DNA from: Niabella soli DSM 19437
GTDB lineage: Bacteria > Bacteroidota > Bacteroidia > Chitinophagales > Chitinophagaceae
Direction of reading: 5' to 3'
Assembly: GCF_000243115.2 (NCBI RefSeq)
Contig: NZ_CP007035.1
Coordinates: 2,604,001 to 2,668,000, forward strand
DNA length: 64,000 nucleotides
The notes below the pieces were generated by a model. That model saw only the letters and a program-made list of their open reading frames with translations, did not search any database and had not been told where the DNA came from. Shown piece by piece: positions 53,209 to 62,179 of the stretch. Every line of letters begins with the position of its first letter. Within the stretch, counting starts at the first letter, position 1. The translations under genes were made by a program, and so were the position numbers.

Positions 53209-53694
53209 TTAGATAATATTTTCGATTGTTACCAGGTATTCTTTCAGCTGTAACCGCGCCCGGTGCAGGTACACTTTCACCTGGCTGGCAGAAAGCCCTG
53301 TAATGTTCCCGATCTCTTCATAGCTGTACCCTTCATAATCTTTCAGCAATACCAGCGATCTCTTTATTTCATCCAGCCGCTCCAATGCACGATCCAGCAC
53401 TTCTTTCAGGTTCCGGTTTTTTTGCTCGGTTCCCTTTTCGTAACTATTCATTGATGCTTCGTAGGTTACTCTGCGCTGCTTCCGGATATGATCGATCATT
53501 TTCCTGTAGGCAATAGTAAATAACAATGCTTTGGCGGTTGCTTCCTGAACAGTGGTGCGTTGTTCCCACAGCGCCTGGAAAGCAGACTGCACCACATCTT
53601 CGGCATTGGCCGTATGTTTCAGGTTCTTTAAAATGAACCTGTACACATTGTCAGCATACCTGTTTACACATTCGTTGTATTCCTTTTCCGTCAT
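53209..53694 (-). CDS. ECF-type RNA polymerase sigma factor
   Basis: This 161-aa sigma factor has region 2 at about 10-75 (YNECVNRYADNVYRFILKNLKHTANAEDVVQSAFQALWEQ … ALLFTIAYRKMIDHIRKQRR) and region 4 at about 100-155 (LDRALERLDEIKRSLVLLKDYEGYSYEEIGNITGLSASQVKVYLHRARLQLKEYL). It leads an operon with the anti-sigma candidate 38 bases downstream and two outer-membrane barrels. The arrangement suggests an autoregulated envelope-stress or surface-remodelling circuit. Confidence 0.93.
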   Translation of the reverse strand: MTEKEYNECVNRYADNVYRFILKNLKHTANAEDVVQSAFQALWEQRTTVQEATAKALLFTIAYRKMIDHIRKQRRVTYEASMNSYEKGTEQKNRNLKEVLDRALERLDEIKRSLVLLKDYEGYSYEEIGNITGLSASQVKVYLHRARLQLKEYLVTIENII

Positions 53695-53810
53695 AAATCG
53701 GTTAGTGACCGGTCCAAAGCCATCCTTCAGTAAACTGCTTTTTAACCGGTTTATAAGTAGTACGTGGTCGCCGGCTAAAAGTTACAGTTTTTTAAAAGTA
53801 TTTTTCAGCC

Positions 53811-53842
53811 GGTAAGGCGTGGAGGCGGCAAGTCGATGGTCG
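53811..53842. repeat. GCCGGTAAGGCG word repeat
   Basis: AGCCGGTAAGGCGTGGAGGC continuing GGCAAG has the words of the 20219-20292 family; next to it AAATCTGTGAAAATCTGCAG has the words of the CACAGATT family. Confidence 0.45.
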
Positions 53843-53891
53843 AAAAAAAATCTGTGAAAATCTGCAGGGGCCTTCTTCAACAGCTCACTGG

Positions 53892-55235
53892 TTATCGCAA
53901 CACCATCTGGCGGTCAGCATCCAGACGGATCAAAATAAACAGTAATATGGTAAAGGTCAGCAATGAAGTTCCCCCATAACTGATAAAAGGCAACGGGATT
54001 CCTATTACCGGGGCCAACCCGATAGTCATGGCCACATTTACCGCCATGTGAAAAAACAGCACGGAAGCCACCCCATAAGCATAGCACCGGCTAAAAGTGC
54101 TGCGCTGCCGTTCCGCTACGATTACAATGCGGAAAAGCAGCAACAAATATAATCCCAGCAGGGCAACAGCGCCGGCAAAACCGAAGCCTTCCCCAATAGT
54201 ATCAAAAATAAAATCGGTTCGTTGCTCGGGAACGAAACCGTAGCGCGTTTGCGTACCGCTCAGCAAGCCTTTGCCAGTGAGCCCGCCGCTTCCAATAGCG
54301 ATCTTCGATTGTTTTACATTATAATCTGCCGTATTGCTTTGTTTGCCCGTTTTGGCATTCACTTCTCCCATATTTCCCTTCAGGTATTCCTGCGGGATCT
54401 CCCTGCCGATGGTACTGAAAATCCGCTCTACCTGATGTTTTTCCAGCACATGGGTAAAGGCAAAGGGCACCCCAAACCGTTGTATACCCACACAAACCAC
54501 CCATATGAGGATGATTTTTACCAGTAATCCGCGATCCTTTTTTATTTGCCTGCGGCTGAAAAAAATCACGGCGGCAGTAATCAGCGTTAGTATAATGGCG
54601 AGTATATTTTTATCCATAAGCAAGGTAGCCACCACCAGTGCAGCGGCGGCAAAACCAATAACCAGGATAATACCCGGCAACCCTTCCCGGTACATAACTA
54701 AAAAGAACGAAAAAAACACCAGGGCCAGCCCGGTTTCATTTTGCATAATAGTGAGGCCCGCAGGCAATAACACGATGGCTGTGGCAATAAGTTGGGAGCG
54801 CATTTTGGTAAAATCCAGTTCCGGGTCCGAAAGATATTTTGCCAGGGCCAGCGCAACCGTTACTTTACAGAACTCGGCCGGCTGAAAATTAAACCCACCA
54901 AAGCGGATGATAGACTCCGTTCCTTTTACGGAGGAGTGAAACGGAAACACCAGCAATAACAACAGGATTCCGCCGGCATACCATAAATTGGCCGTAGCTG
55001 GAAAAAATTTGCTATCCGTCAAAAGAATAAACAACCCAAGGATCAGTGATACAACGGCAAAATAAAATTGTTTGCTGTAATCGGTTTTAAAGCCGATAAA
55101 GCTCTGCAAAACCGGGTCCCCCTCTGTATAAGTCACACCAAAGATCGCCATCAGGCCAATGGTAACTAGCAGGAAGTATACGATAAGCAAAATATAATCG
55201 ATCCCCTTTGATATTTCAGCCTTTTTCTGACTCAT
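53892..55235 (-). CDS. rodA: Rod-shape peptidoglycan glycosyltransferase RodA
   Basis: RodA is the SEDS-family glycosyltransferase that polymerises lipid II during elongation together with PBP2. The 447-aa protein has about ten membrane helices, an FGGFNFQPAEFCKV motif, GKGLLSGTQTRYGFVPEQRTDFIFDTIGEGFGF and the C-terminal GIPLPFISYGGTSLLTFTILL. It is about 70 residues longer than E. coli RodA because of extra sequence in the middle (about 210-300). Its start overlaps the end of mrdA by four bases. Confidence 0.95.
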   Translation of the reverse strand: MSQKKAEISKGIDYILLIVYFLLVTIGLMAIFGVTYTEGDPVLQSFIGFKTDYSKQFYFAVVSLILGLFILLTDSKFFPATANLWYAGGILLLLLVFPFHSSVKGTESIIRFGGFNFQPAEFCKVTVALALAKYLSDPELDFTKMRSQLIATAIVLLPAGLTIMQNETGLALVFFSFFLVMYREGLPGIILVIGFAAAALVVATLLMDKNILAIILTLITAAVIFFSRRQIKKDRGLLVKIILIWVVCVGIQRFGVPFAFTHVLEKHQVERIFSTIGREIPQEYLKGNMGEVNAKTGKQSNTADYNVKQSKIAIGSGGLTGKGLLSGTQTRYGFVPEQRTDFIFDTIGEGFGFAGAVALLGLYLLLLFRIVIVAERQRSTFSRCYAYGVASVLFFHMAVNVAMTIGLAPVIGIPLPFISYGGTSLLTFTILLFILIRLDADRQMVLR

Positions 55236-57361
55236 ATAAATGCACCTGTGATTGTAGCCGGTCTGTGATACTTTTTATCTTCTGTTATGAAAACGATAAG
55301 GTTCGAGGCTTGTTTGGGCTTCTTACCCTGGCTTTTATTATTGTTGTTTGTTGCAGAATCCTTCTTTGGTTCTACAACTCTGGGAATGCCTTTTCTTAAA
55401 TATTTGCGCAAATTGGTGCTGTCGTTTCTCAGTTTTGCCCAATATTCGGCCCGGGTAGAATCGGCTATATATTGAAGCCGGGTATAATAAGAAGGCATCA
55501 GGTTGGTTTTTGAAATCCGCTCGAGGTCTGCTTTGCTGGTATTGGTCAGGCTATCTAACAAATATTTTTCCAGCAGTATGCGTGCAATGGGTCCTGCCCA
55601 TGTAGCCCCAAATCCCGCATTTTCCACCGCCACGGCCACTGCAATTTTCGGGTTTTCTTTTGGAGCAAAACATACAAACATGGAATTATCTTTCAGCTTT
55701 ACTTTTCGTCCGTCGATCACCCGGGCGTTTTCCGCAGTACCGGTTTTTGCGCAAACGTTGATGCCCGGGATCATAGCCACGCGGGCCGTTCCTTCGGTTA
55801 CCACATCCTGCATTCCGTTAATTACTGCATCATAAGCTTCGTCTGAAATATGCGTCAGGGGTTCGTGTTTCTTCCGGTACTTTGCCAGGATAGGGGCGTC
55901 GGAAGCCCGTTCCCCTTCAATGCTGTCCACAAAATGAGGAGTATAATAATAGCCCCTGTTGGCAATGATACAGGCGGCATTTGCCAATTGTAACGGGGTT
56001 ACCAGCATTTTATCCTGCCCGATGCCCAGAGTAAGGTTGGTACAGGAAGACCAGGAGCCGCGGTATTCTTTATCATAAGCAGCAACGGTAGGTATATTTC
56101 CTTTATCCTCACTGGGCAGATCAACACCCAGACGTACGCCCAGCCCCAGTTTATTCATATATTCCTGCCATTTTTCAAATCCTTTTTTAACATTCCCGAT
56201 GCTGGGGTTATCCACCGTAAGCCGGTAGGTATTTACAAAAAAGGAGTTACAGGAATGTGCAATGGCCAATCGCAGGTTGGCGGCGTGGCCCGCCCAGGAT
56301 TCCAGGCAACCCACACGCCTTCCGCAGGCATAGTAGCCGCCCCGGCAGGGATAGCCGGATGCCGGAGTAATAACGCCTTCATCCAATCCTACTAATCCGC
56401 CCAGCGGTTTAAAAGTGGACCCCGGGGGATACATCCCTTTGATGCCCCGGTTTAATAAAGGCGCCGTTACATTTAACACCATGCTTGCGTAGTTGGCATT
56501 TTTTGACGGCCCTGTAAGATCATTCGGATTAAACACGGGGCCGGATGCCATAGCAAGGATACCGCCGGTTTTGGGATCGATGGCTACTACCGAACCGACC
56601 TTATTAGCCAGCAGTTTTTCGGCCAGCACCTGCAGATCCACATCCAGATAGGTTTTCAGCCCCCTGCCGGCCACCGCCGTGGTATCAAATTCCCCGTTTT
56701 CATAATGCCCCACCAGCCGGTTCTTATTATCCTTGATCATGTATTGTACCCCCCGCTGGCCCATCAGTATTTTTTCATAACTGTACTCCAGTCCGTTCTT
56801 ACCCACATAATCACCCATCTTATAAAAGTTGCCGGAATGCTCAATATCTTTGGCATCCACTTCACTGATATAACCGAGAAAATGCGCTCCCACATTATAC
56901 GGATAGGTACGTATGGGGCGCTGCTGCAACACAAACCCAGGAAAACGCCAACTGTTCTCTTCAAAACGGGCCTGCATCTCCGGCGTTAGCAGTGAATGGA
57001 ATATAGACGGGCGCACCCGGGAATTTTTGACGATCGCATTTACGATCCGGCTCCGGAACTCCGCTGTATCGATCCCCAGCAGACTACAGAAGGACGTTGT
57101 ATCAAAATTCTTTTTGATTTCTGCGGGGGTCACCATCAGATCAAACATAATGGTGTTATTAAGAATGGGCCTTCCCTTCCGGTCATAAATGATCCCCCTT
57201 TCGGGGTATACAATTTTCTGAAAGATGGCATTATTCTTTGCCAGCTCCAGATATTTATTGCTGACCAACTGCAAATTGGCCAGTTGGGCGATTATTATTA
57301 TAAATACAGCTAAAAAAATTATCCGTATTATATAACTTCTCGACTTGTTGAACACCGACAT
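55232..57361 (-). CDS. mrdA: Penicillin-binding protein 2 (elongation transpeptidase)
   Basis: PBP2 cross-links peptidoglycan in the elongasome with RodA. The 709-aa protein has one N-terminal membrane helix (about 10-30), a pedestal domain with ERGIIYDRKG (54-63), and the transpeptidase domain with the acyl-acceptor motif STFK (Ser315), SCN (370-372) and KTG (539-541). The cysteines at about 339, 346 and 352 match the zinc-binding region known in Gram-negative PBP2. The C-terminal 70 residues are an Asn/Lys-rich extension. It has its own -7 box and a 4-base overlap with rodA. Confidence 0.96.
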   Translation of the reverse strand: MSVFNKSRSYIIRIIFLAVFIIIIAQLANLQLVSNKYLELAKNNAIFQKIVYPERGIIYDRKGRPILNNTIMFDLMVTPAEIKKNFDTTSFCSLLGIDTAEFRSRIVNAIVKNSRVRPSIFHSLLTPEMQARFEENSWRFPGFVLQQRPIRTYPYNVGAHFLGYISEVDAKDIEHSGNFYKMGDYVGKNGLEYSYEKILMGQRGVQYMIKDNKNRLVGHYENGEFDTTAVAGRGLKTYLDVDLQVLAEKLLANKVGSVVAIDPKTGGILAMASGPVFNPNDLTGPSKNANYASMVLNVTAPLLNRGIKGMYPPGSTFKPLGGLVGLDEGVITPASGYPCRGGYYACGRRVGCLESWAGHAANLRLAIAHSCNSFFVNTYRLTVDNPSIGNVKKGFEKWQEYMNKLGLGVRLGVDLPSEDKGNIPTVAAYDKEYRGSWSSCTNLTLGIGQDKMLVTPLQLANAACIIANRGYYYTPHFVDSIEGERASDAPILAKYRKKHEPLTHISDEAYDAVINGMQDVVTEGTARVAMIPGINVCAKTGTAENARVIDGRKVKLKDNSMFVCFAPKENPKIAVAVAVENAGFGATWAGPIARILLEKYLLDSLTNTSKADLERISKTNLMPSYYTRLQYIADSTRAEYWAKLRNDSTNLRKYLRKGIPRVVEPKKDSATNNNNKSQGKKPKQASNLIVFITEDKKYHRPATITGAFI

Positions 57362-57392
57362 GCTTAATTTCCGGGGGCTTTTTAAGAAAAAC

Positions 57393-57400
57393 CAAAAATA
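57393..57400 (-). promoter_or_regulatory. -7 box TATTTTTG for mrdA
   Basis: The complement of 57393-57400 is TATTTTTG, a match to TAnnTTTG, 31 bases before the mrdA ATG. It would allow mrdA-rodA to be transcribed apart from mreBCD. Confidence 0.45.
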
Positions 57401-57587
57401 ATATAAAACTTTAAAGCAGCTAACTAATTTATCGCTAAAAGCGATATAATAATTACTTCGAGACGTTCAATCTTGAAAAGCCGGATTTTGATTACCGGAT
57501 GCTTGATACCAGATGCTGGTCGCTGGATCCTAAATGTCAAAATTGAATCATCAAATCTGGTGTTAAGTCAGGTATATAATGTCTGAT

Positions 57588-57646
57588 GCCACGAAGACAC
57601 GAAGGCTCCAAGAATAATAACTTAGTGGCTTAGTGCCTTTGTGGCC
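57588..57646. repeat. Inverted repeat, GCCACGAAGACACGAAGGC family
   Basis: GCCACGAAGACACGAAGGCT on the left and the complement of the right arm GGCCACAAAGGCACTAAGCC are partners, both made of CAC-rAAG words. Confidence 0.75.
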
Positions 57647-57719
57647 TAATAAAGTGTGCTTGACATAGCACTAGCATCGAAAATCCAGAATCATGTATCC
57701 AGAATCGGGCAGCTCCCTC

Positions 57720-58253
57720 CTACGCCGTATTCGTACGGTAGCGCTGTTTCCGGTAAAAGAGCAGTTCCGTAATAAGGATCAGCAACATACTTACTGCTGT
57801 GGATATAATGGTTTTGAGGAGAAAATGAATAAAAGACCCAAAGGACATCCATTCCAGGAACAACAGGTAGCAATTATGAGCAAATGAAAGAATCAGCGCA
57901 TAGAGGCTGTAGGCCGTCCATCCCATCGACTTGGGCGAAGGTTCTTCGTAAGTATATTCATCTGCGTCTTTAGGAGCGAACAGGTAAATAACCAATGGCC
58001 GTAGGTAAGCTACTAATACGCAGGCCGCAGCGTGCAAACCGGGGGTCATGGTAAAATAATCAACCGTCATCCCCAATAAAAATCCTAATAACAGCAACCA
58101 ACCTCTCCTGATAGAAAAAGGCAGCCATAAAATAAACAGGAAGTAAAGGTAGGGCACCACCAATTCATGCAAATGCGGCATTATATTCAATACATATACC
58201 TGCACAAAAACAAATAAGGCAAACCGGATGATATTTTTTACTAAGTCACTCAC
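57720..58253 (-). CDS. mreD: Rod shape-determining protein MreD
   Basis: MreD is an inner-membrane part of the elongasome that binds MreC. The 177-aa protein has five to six hydrophobic segments (about 8-24, 32-48, 50-70, 72-92, 115-135, 140-165) and a charged loop at about 95-112. Sequence identity in this family is low, so the call rests on size, topology and position: its start overlaps mreC by four bases, directly after mreB-mreC. Confidence 0.88.
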   Translation of the reverse strand: MSDLVKNIIRFALFVFVQVYVLNIMPHLHELVVPYLYFLFILWLPFSIRRGWLLLLGFLLGMTVDYFTMTPGLHAAACVLVAYLRPLVIYLFAPKDADEYTYEEPSPKSMGWTAYSLYALILSFAHNCYLLFLEWMSFGSFIHFLLKTIISTAVSMLLILITELLFYRKQRYRTNTA

Positions 58254-59125
58254 TTATTTTCAGGTTTTGCTTCTATTTTTTTACTGGTGGCTTCCGACAA
58301 ATGTTGCTGCTCCGCATAGTTCATATTCTCTACAACAAAGACCTGTTGCAGGCTTCCGAAATTGGCCGTCGGTTTTACTTTCAGGATAAAGAAATTGGTG
58401 GCTTCATCTTTTGTTACCCTTGAAACGGTACCCACCATTTTTCCCGGCGGAAAACTCAACGAATAATTACCGGTAAGGATCGTATCGCCCACATGAACGG
58501 AATCTGTTTTTGGAATGCCGTTCAGCGTAAGCTCCGAAGGGCTTTTTCCGTCCCAGGAAATGATGCCGGGGTTTCCCGTTTTCTTCAGTTGCACACTGAG
58601 TTTGAACATTACATGCAACATCGTCATTACTTCGCTGAAATTTTTACCGGTATTCACCACTTTACCCACCAACCCGCCGTTGGAGCTGAAAACGCCCATG
58701 TCATCATTAATACCGGAATTGCTGCCCCTGTTGATCTGCAAATAATTCTTATCGCCGTTAACGGTGGCATATAATACCTGCGCCGTTCTCCAGGTGTACA
58801 GTCTGGCTTTACCTGTAGTGTCTACCGATGCCGTATCATGCACCAATATGGCGTTATTTTCTATCGATACAAAGTTTTGTTTAAGCAGCCCCATCAACGA
58901 ATCGTTCATCTGGTGCACGCGCTGATTCTCTGCCTGCATGCGAAAGAAATCTTCCAGGGCATTATATTTTGCATTAAAATAGCTGGTGACCTTCCCTGCT
59001 GCATTCAATCCTTTGACCCGGTGTATGCGATTGTAGGTGAACAGGTTGTATAGGCATATTCCCTGCAAAACGAGAAAGCCTATAAAAACTGAGAACCGCC
59101 TGATGAACAAAAAAATATTACGCAC
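58250..59125 (-). CDS. mreC: Rod shape-determining protein MreC
   Basis: MreC is a bitopic protein that activates PBP2-RodA. The 291-aa protein has one N-terminal membrane helix (about 8-28), a coiled coil (about 55-85) and two beta-barrel modules (about 115-275) with the DKNYLQINRGSNSGINDDMGVFSSNGGLVGKV block typical of MreC. It lies 55 bases after mreB and overlaps mreD by four bases. Confidence 0.94.
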   Translation of the reverse strand: MRNIFLFIRRFSVFIGFLVLQGICLYNLFTYNRIHRVKGLNAAGKVTSYFNAKYNALEDFFRMQAENQRVHQMNDSLMGLLKQNFVSIENNAILVHDTASVDTTGKARLYTWRTAQVLYATVNGDKNYLQINRGSNSGINDDMGVFSSNGGLVGKVVNTGKNFSEVMTMLHVMFKLSVQLKKTGNPGIISWDGKSPSELTLNGIPKTDSVHVGDTILTGNYSLSFPPGKMVGTVSRVTKDEATNFFILKVKPTANFGSLQQVFVVENMNYAEQQHLSEATSKKIEAKPENK

Positions 59126-59180
59126 CGGGTGTTAAAATTTGTTGCTTGCTCCGCAGAAGCGAAACAATGGGTTTGATTGA

Positions 59181-60206
59181 TTAACGCATTACAAAAGGAT
59201 AGCGATCATAATTCTTCAGTGCTATCCCCGTGCCTCTTACAACACTTTTCAACGGATCATCCGCAATATGAACCGGTAATTTTATTTTCTGGCTAAGCCT
59301 TTTATCAAGCCCCCGCAGCAATGCGCCACCACCTGTGAGATACAAACCCCTGCGATAAATATCGCCCGCCAGTTCCGGAGGTGTTTGTTCCAGGGCCTTT
59401 AAGATCGCCTCTTCTATTTTAAAAATGCTTTTGTCCAGCGCTTCAGCAATCTCCTGGTAGCTTACCATAATTTGTTTGGGAATACCGGTAACCAGGTCGC
59501 GACCATTAACCGGGATATCGTCCGGCGGATTTTCAAGGTCTTTCATTGCCGCTCCTACCTGTATCTTTATCTGTTCTGCTGTACGCTCACCAATCAATAA
59601 ACTGTGGTACCGGCGCAATGCTTCCATAATATCGGCTGTAAATTCATCGCCCGCAATGCGGATACTTTGGTCACAAACAATACCGGCCAATGCAATCACT
59701 GTAATTCCGGTGGTGCCCCCGCCAATATCGATGATCATATTCCCCACAGGCTCTTCCACATCAATACCGATACCCAAGGCTGCCGCCATCGGCTCATGAA
59801 TCAGGTATACTTCCTTCGCTCCTGCCTGCTCGGCGCTATCTCTTACCGCTCTTTTTTCTACCTCGGTAATTGAGGAAGGAATGCAGATCATCATCCGCCA
59901 ACTAGGGGGAAACAGGGGCTTTTTAGGATACACGAGTTTGATCAACTCCCTGATCATCAGTTCCGCAGCATTAAAATCGGCAATAACGCCATCCTTTAAT
60001 GGCCGAACGGTGCGAATACTTTCATGGGTTTTTTCGTGCATCATTAAGGCACGTTTCCCTACAGCAAGCACTTCTTTTGGATTGTTACGATTCAACGCAA
60101 CGATACTGGGCTCATTTACAGCCACTTCATCGTTATGTATTATTAGGGTATTCGCAGTACCCAGATCCATTGCTATCTCTTGCGTAAACCAGTTAAAAAG
60201 TCCCAT
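59181..60206 (-). CDS. mreB: Rod shape-determining actin MreB
   Basis: MreB is the bacterial actin that guides wall synthesis on the inner face of the membrane. The 341-aa protein has the phosphate loops DLGTANTLI (about 16-24) and IDIGGGTTGITVIA (about 164-177), and the adenosine motif LTGGGALLRGLD. Length is typical. It leads the mreB-mreC-mreD-mrdA-rodA cluster and has a good promoter 38 bases upstream. Confidence 0.97.
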   Translation of the reverse strand: MGLFNWFTQEIAMDLGTANTLIIHNDEVAVNEPSIVALNRNNPKEVLAVGKRALMMHEKTHESIRTVRPLKDGVIADFNAAELMIRELIKLVYPKKPLFPPSWRMMICIPSSITEVEKRAVRDSAEQAGAKEVYLIHEPMAAALGIGIDVEEPVGNMIIDIGGGTTGITVIALAGIVCDQSIRIAGDEFTADIMEALRRYHSLLIGERTAEQIKIQVGAAMKDLENPPDDIPVNGRDLVTGIPKQIMVSYQEIAEALDKSIFKIEEAILKALEQTPPELAGDIYRRGLYLTGGGALLRGLDKRLSQKIKLPVHIADDPLKSVVRGTGIALKNYDRYPFVMR

Positions 60207-60243
60207 TCTTTAGTAAATAAATTTCTTGTGTTTTCGTGAGGAG

Positions 60244-60275
60244 CAAAGGTGAAGTAAATAATTCAAATTAACAAA
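60244..60275 (-). promoter_or_regulatory. mreB promoter with -33 and -7 elements
   Basis: On the minus strand TTTG (complement of 60272-60275) is followed after 19 bases by TCACCTTTG (complement of 60244-60252), close to the TTTG-N19-TAnnTTTG consensus of Bacteroidota. Confidence 0.55.
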
Positions 60276-60434
60276 GTAAAACATAAGTATATAAAGGATT
60301 TTTGAACAGGTTCACGGCGGCGGCCATTAACCGGAACAACATGCCGGAGCGAAGGGCTTTAAAATCAATCACAAACCGGATTATTCGTATTTTAATACGG
60401 CAAAAACTTATGTTGAATTCTTTATCAGAAACAT

Positions 60435-60442
60435 TACTTTTG
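60435..60442 (+). promoter_or_regulatory. -7 box TACTTTTG for the transketolase subunit
   Basis: TACTTTTG matches TAnnTTTG, 18 bases before the ATG at 60461. A GTTG at 60412-60415 is a possible -33 with 19-base spacing. Confidence 0.5.
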
Positions 60443-60460
60443 TAGCCTTAAAATTAAAAT

Positions 60461-61423
60461 ATGGCTTTAAAGGATATTCAGTCAACAGGTAAAAAAGACA
60501 CCCGCAGCGGATTCGGAGACGGCATTGTGGAAGCAGCGCGCTCTAATGATAAAATTGTAGCGCTTACCGCCGACCTGCTGGGCTCTATGAAGCTGAACCA
60601 GTTTATTAAAGAATTTCCTGAACGTTTTATCCAGTGCGGTATCGGAGAGGCCAATATGATGGGCATTGCTTCCGGTTTAACTATTGGCGGCCATATCCCT
60701 TTCACAACCACTTTTGCCAACTTCAGCACCGGCCGTGTATACGACCAGATCCGTCAATCTATCGCTTATAGCGGTAAAAACGTAAAGATCTGCGCTTCCC
60801 ATGCCGGCGTAACGCTGGGTGAAGACGGCGCTACCCACCAGATACTGGAAGATATCGGCATGATGAAAATGCTGCCCGGCATGTCGGTTGTGGTTCCCTG
60901 CGATTATACTCAAACAAAAGCCGCAACAAAAGCCATTGCCAATTTTGAAGGCCCTGTGTACCTGCGCTTCGGGCGTCCCTCCTGGCCTATTTTTACCAAA
61001 GAAGAAGATTTTGTGTTTGGAAAAGCGCAAAAATTCTCAGAGGGAACTGATGTAACCATTTTCGCCTGCGGGCACCTGGTTTGGAATGCGATCCAGGCGG
61101 GCGTTCTCCTTGAAGAAAAAGGACTGAGTGTTGAAGTGATTAATATTCATACTGTTAAGCCACTAGATGTCGAAGCCGTATTGGCATCCATTCAAAAAAC
61201 AAAATGTGCGGTTACCGCGGAAGAGCACAATGTGATCGGCGGGCTGGGCGATGCTATTGCCCAGGTTGCGGCCAAACATTTCCCCATCCCCATCGAATAT
61301 GTGGGCACCCTGGATACTTTTGGAGAAAGCGGCACCCCGGATCAGTTGTTAAAGAAATACCACCTGGATGTTCCGGATATTGTGGCAGCAGTTGAAAAAG
61401 TTATCGCCCGGAAAAACGGGTAA
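60461..61423 (+). CDS. Transketolase, C-terminal subunit (split form)
   Basis: Transketolase moves two-carbon units between sugar phosphates. This 320-aa protein is only the pyrimidine-binding and C-terminal part: RDGFG-like start (DTRSGFGDGIVEAA), the GIGEANMMGIASGL block with the Glu that activates thiamine diphosphate, HAGVTLGEDGATHQ and the C-terminal domain ending at VIARKNG. The diphosphate-binding N-terminal half is not next to it, although split transketolases are usually adjacent. The partner must be elsewhere or lost. DXS-like or other TPP-enzyme subunits are less likely given the close family match. Confidence 0.88.
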   Translation: MALKDIQSTGKKDTRSGFGDGIVEAARSNDKIVALTADLLGSMKLNQFIKEFPERFIQCGIGEANMMGIASGLTIGGHIPFTTTFANFSTGRVYDQIRQSIAYSGKNVKICASHAGVTLGEDGATHQILEDIGMMKMLPGMSVVVPCDYTQTKAATKAIANFEGPVYLRFGRPSWPIFTKEEDFVFGKAQKFSEGTDVTIFACGHLVWNAIQAGVLLEEKGLSVEVINIHTVKPLDVEAVLASIQKTKCAVTAEEHNVIGGLGDAIAQVAAKHFPIPIEYVGTLDTFGESGTPDQLLKKYHLDVPDIVAAVEKVIARKNG

Positions 61424-61441
61424 TTTATAAAATATTAAAAG

Positions 61442-61524
61442 AAGCCGTCCCCCTAAAGGTTGAAAACATAATTCCTGATGCATATAAGCTGAATGGAATG
61501 GTGTCAGACTTTTTGAGACGGCTT
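61442..61524. mobile_element. MITE-like remnant with AAGCCGTC ends
   Basis: AAGCCGTC at 61442-61449 is inverted at 61517-61524. On the minus strand the element begins AAGCCGTCTCAAAAAGTCTG, which looks like the end of some insertion sequences that start with a CTCAAAAAGTCTGACACC-like tip. The middle (about 67 bases) has no frame. It is either a small non-autonomous element or an insertion-sequence scar. Confidence 0.45.
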
Positions 61525-61591
61525 TGTGCTGCATGGGGCCGGCTCATTAAACCTTTAACCAGTAAACCGGTCAAAAACACGCCACCAGCGC

Positions 61592-62143
61592 ATGGAACAG
61601 GTTCTGAACGACGAAGAAATAATGGCTGCCTTTCGTAACCCGGTTACGAAAGAAATGGCTTTTTCTGCTATTGTAAAAAAATATCGGGAACGGCTCTATT
61701 GGCACGTGCGGCGGCTGGTAGTGGTGCATGAAGACGCGGACGATGTTTTACAAAATGTTTTTATCAAAAGCTGGAAAGGGTTAGAAAACTTCAGGGAAGA
61801 CAGCAGTCTTTATACCTGGCTGTATCGCATCAGTACCAATGAAAGTTTAACCTTTCTGCAAAGCAAAAAAAGAAGAAGGGCGATCAGTTCCGGCCACGAA
61901 GAAAATGAGCTGATTGCTCAAATAAAAGCCGAGCCACAGTTTGACGAAAGAAAAATTGAGTGGAAATTACAATTGGCGATCCAGCAATTACCTGAACAGC
62001 AAAAACTCATATTCAACCTGCGTTATTTTGATGAAATGCCCTACCAGAAAATGAGCCAGTTGCTGGGCGTTACAGAGGGATCGCTAAAAGCAAGTTATCA
62101 TCACGCAGCGAAAAAGGTAGAGAAATATTTATTGAACAATTAA
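61592..62143 (+). CDS. ECF-type RNA polymerase sigma factor
   Basis: The 183-aa protein has region 2 at about 25-90 (FSAIVKKYRERLYWHVRRLVVVHEDADDVLQNVFIKSWKGLENFREDSSLYTWLYRISTNESLTFLQ) and region 4 at about 125-178 (QLAIQQLPEQQKLIFNLRYFDEMPYQKMSQLLGVTEGSLKASYHHAAKKVEKYL). It leads a group with a membrane partner 36 bases downstream and a secreted Spy/CpxP-like protein. This order is common in Bacteroidota. Confidence 0.93.
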   Translation: MEQVLNDEEIMAAFRNPVTKEMAFSAIVKKYRERLYWHVRRLVVVHEDADDVLQNVFIKSWKGLENFREDSSLYTWLYRISTNESLTFLQSKKRRRAISSGHEENELIAQIKAEPQFDERKIEWKLQLAIQQLPEQQKLIFNLRYFDEMPYQKMSQLLGVTEGSLKASYHHAAKKVEKYLLNN

Positions 62144-62179
62144 ACCAAGTGAACGCAATATTCGTCTGATTAAGTAGAA

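Larger units (their letters stand above)
57362..57719. other. Gap between mreD and mrdA
   Basis: This 358-base gap splits the rod-shape cluster. It contains the mrdA -7 box (57393-57400), word-like repeats GGATGCTTGATACCAGATGC (from 57499) and ATCCAGAATC twice near the mreD end, and the inverted repeat at 57588-57646. I see no gene. Confidence 0.6.
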
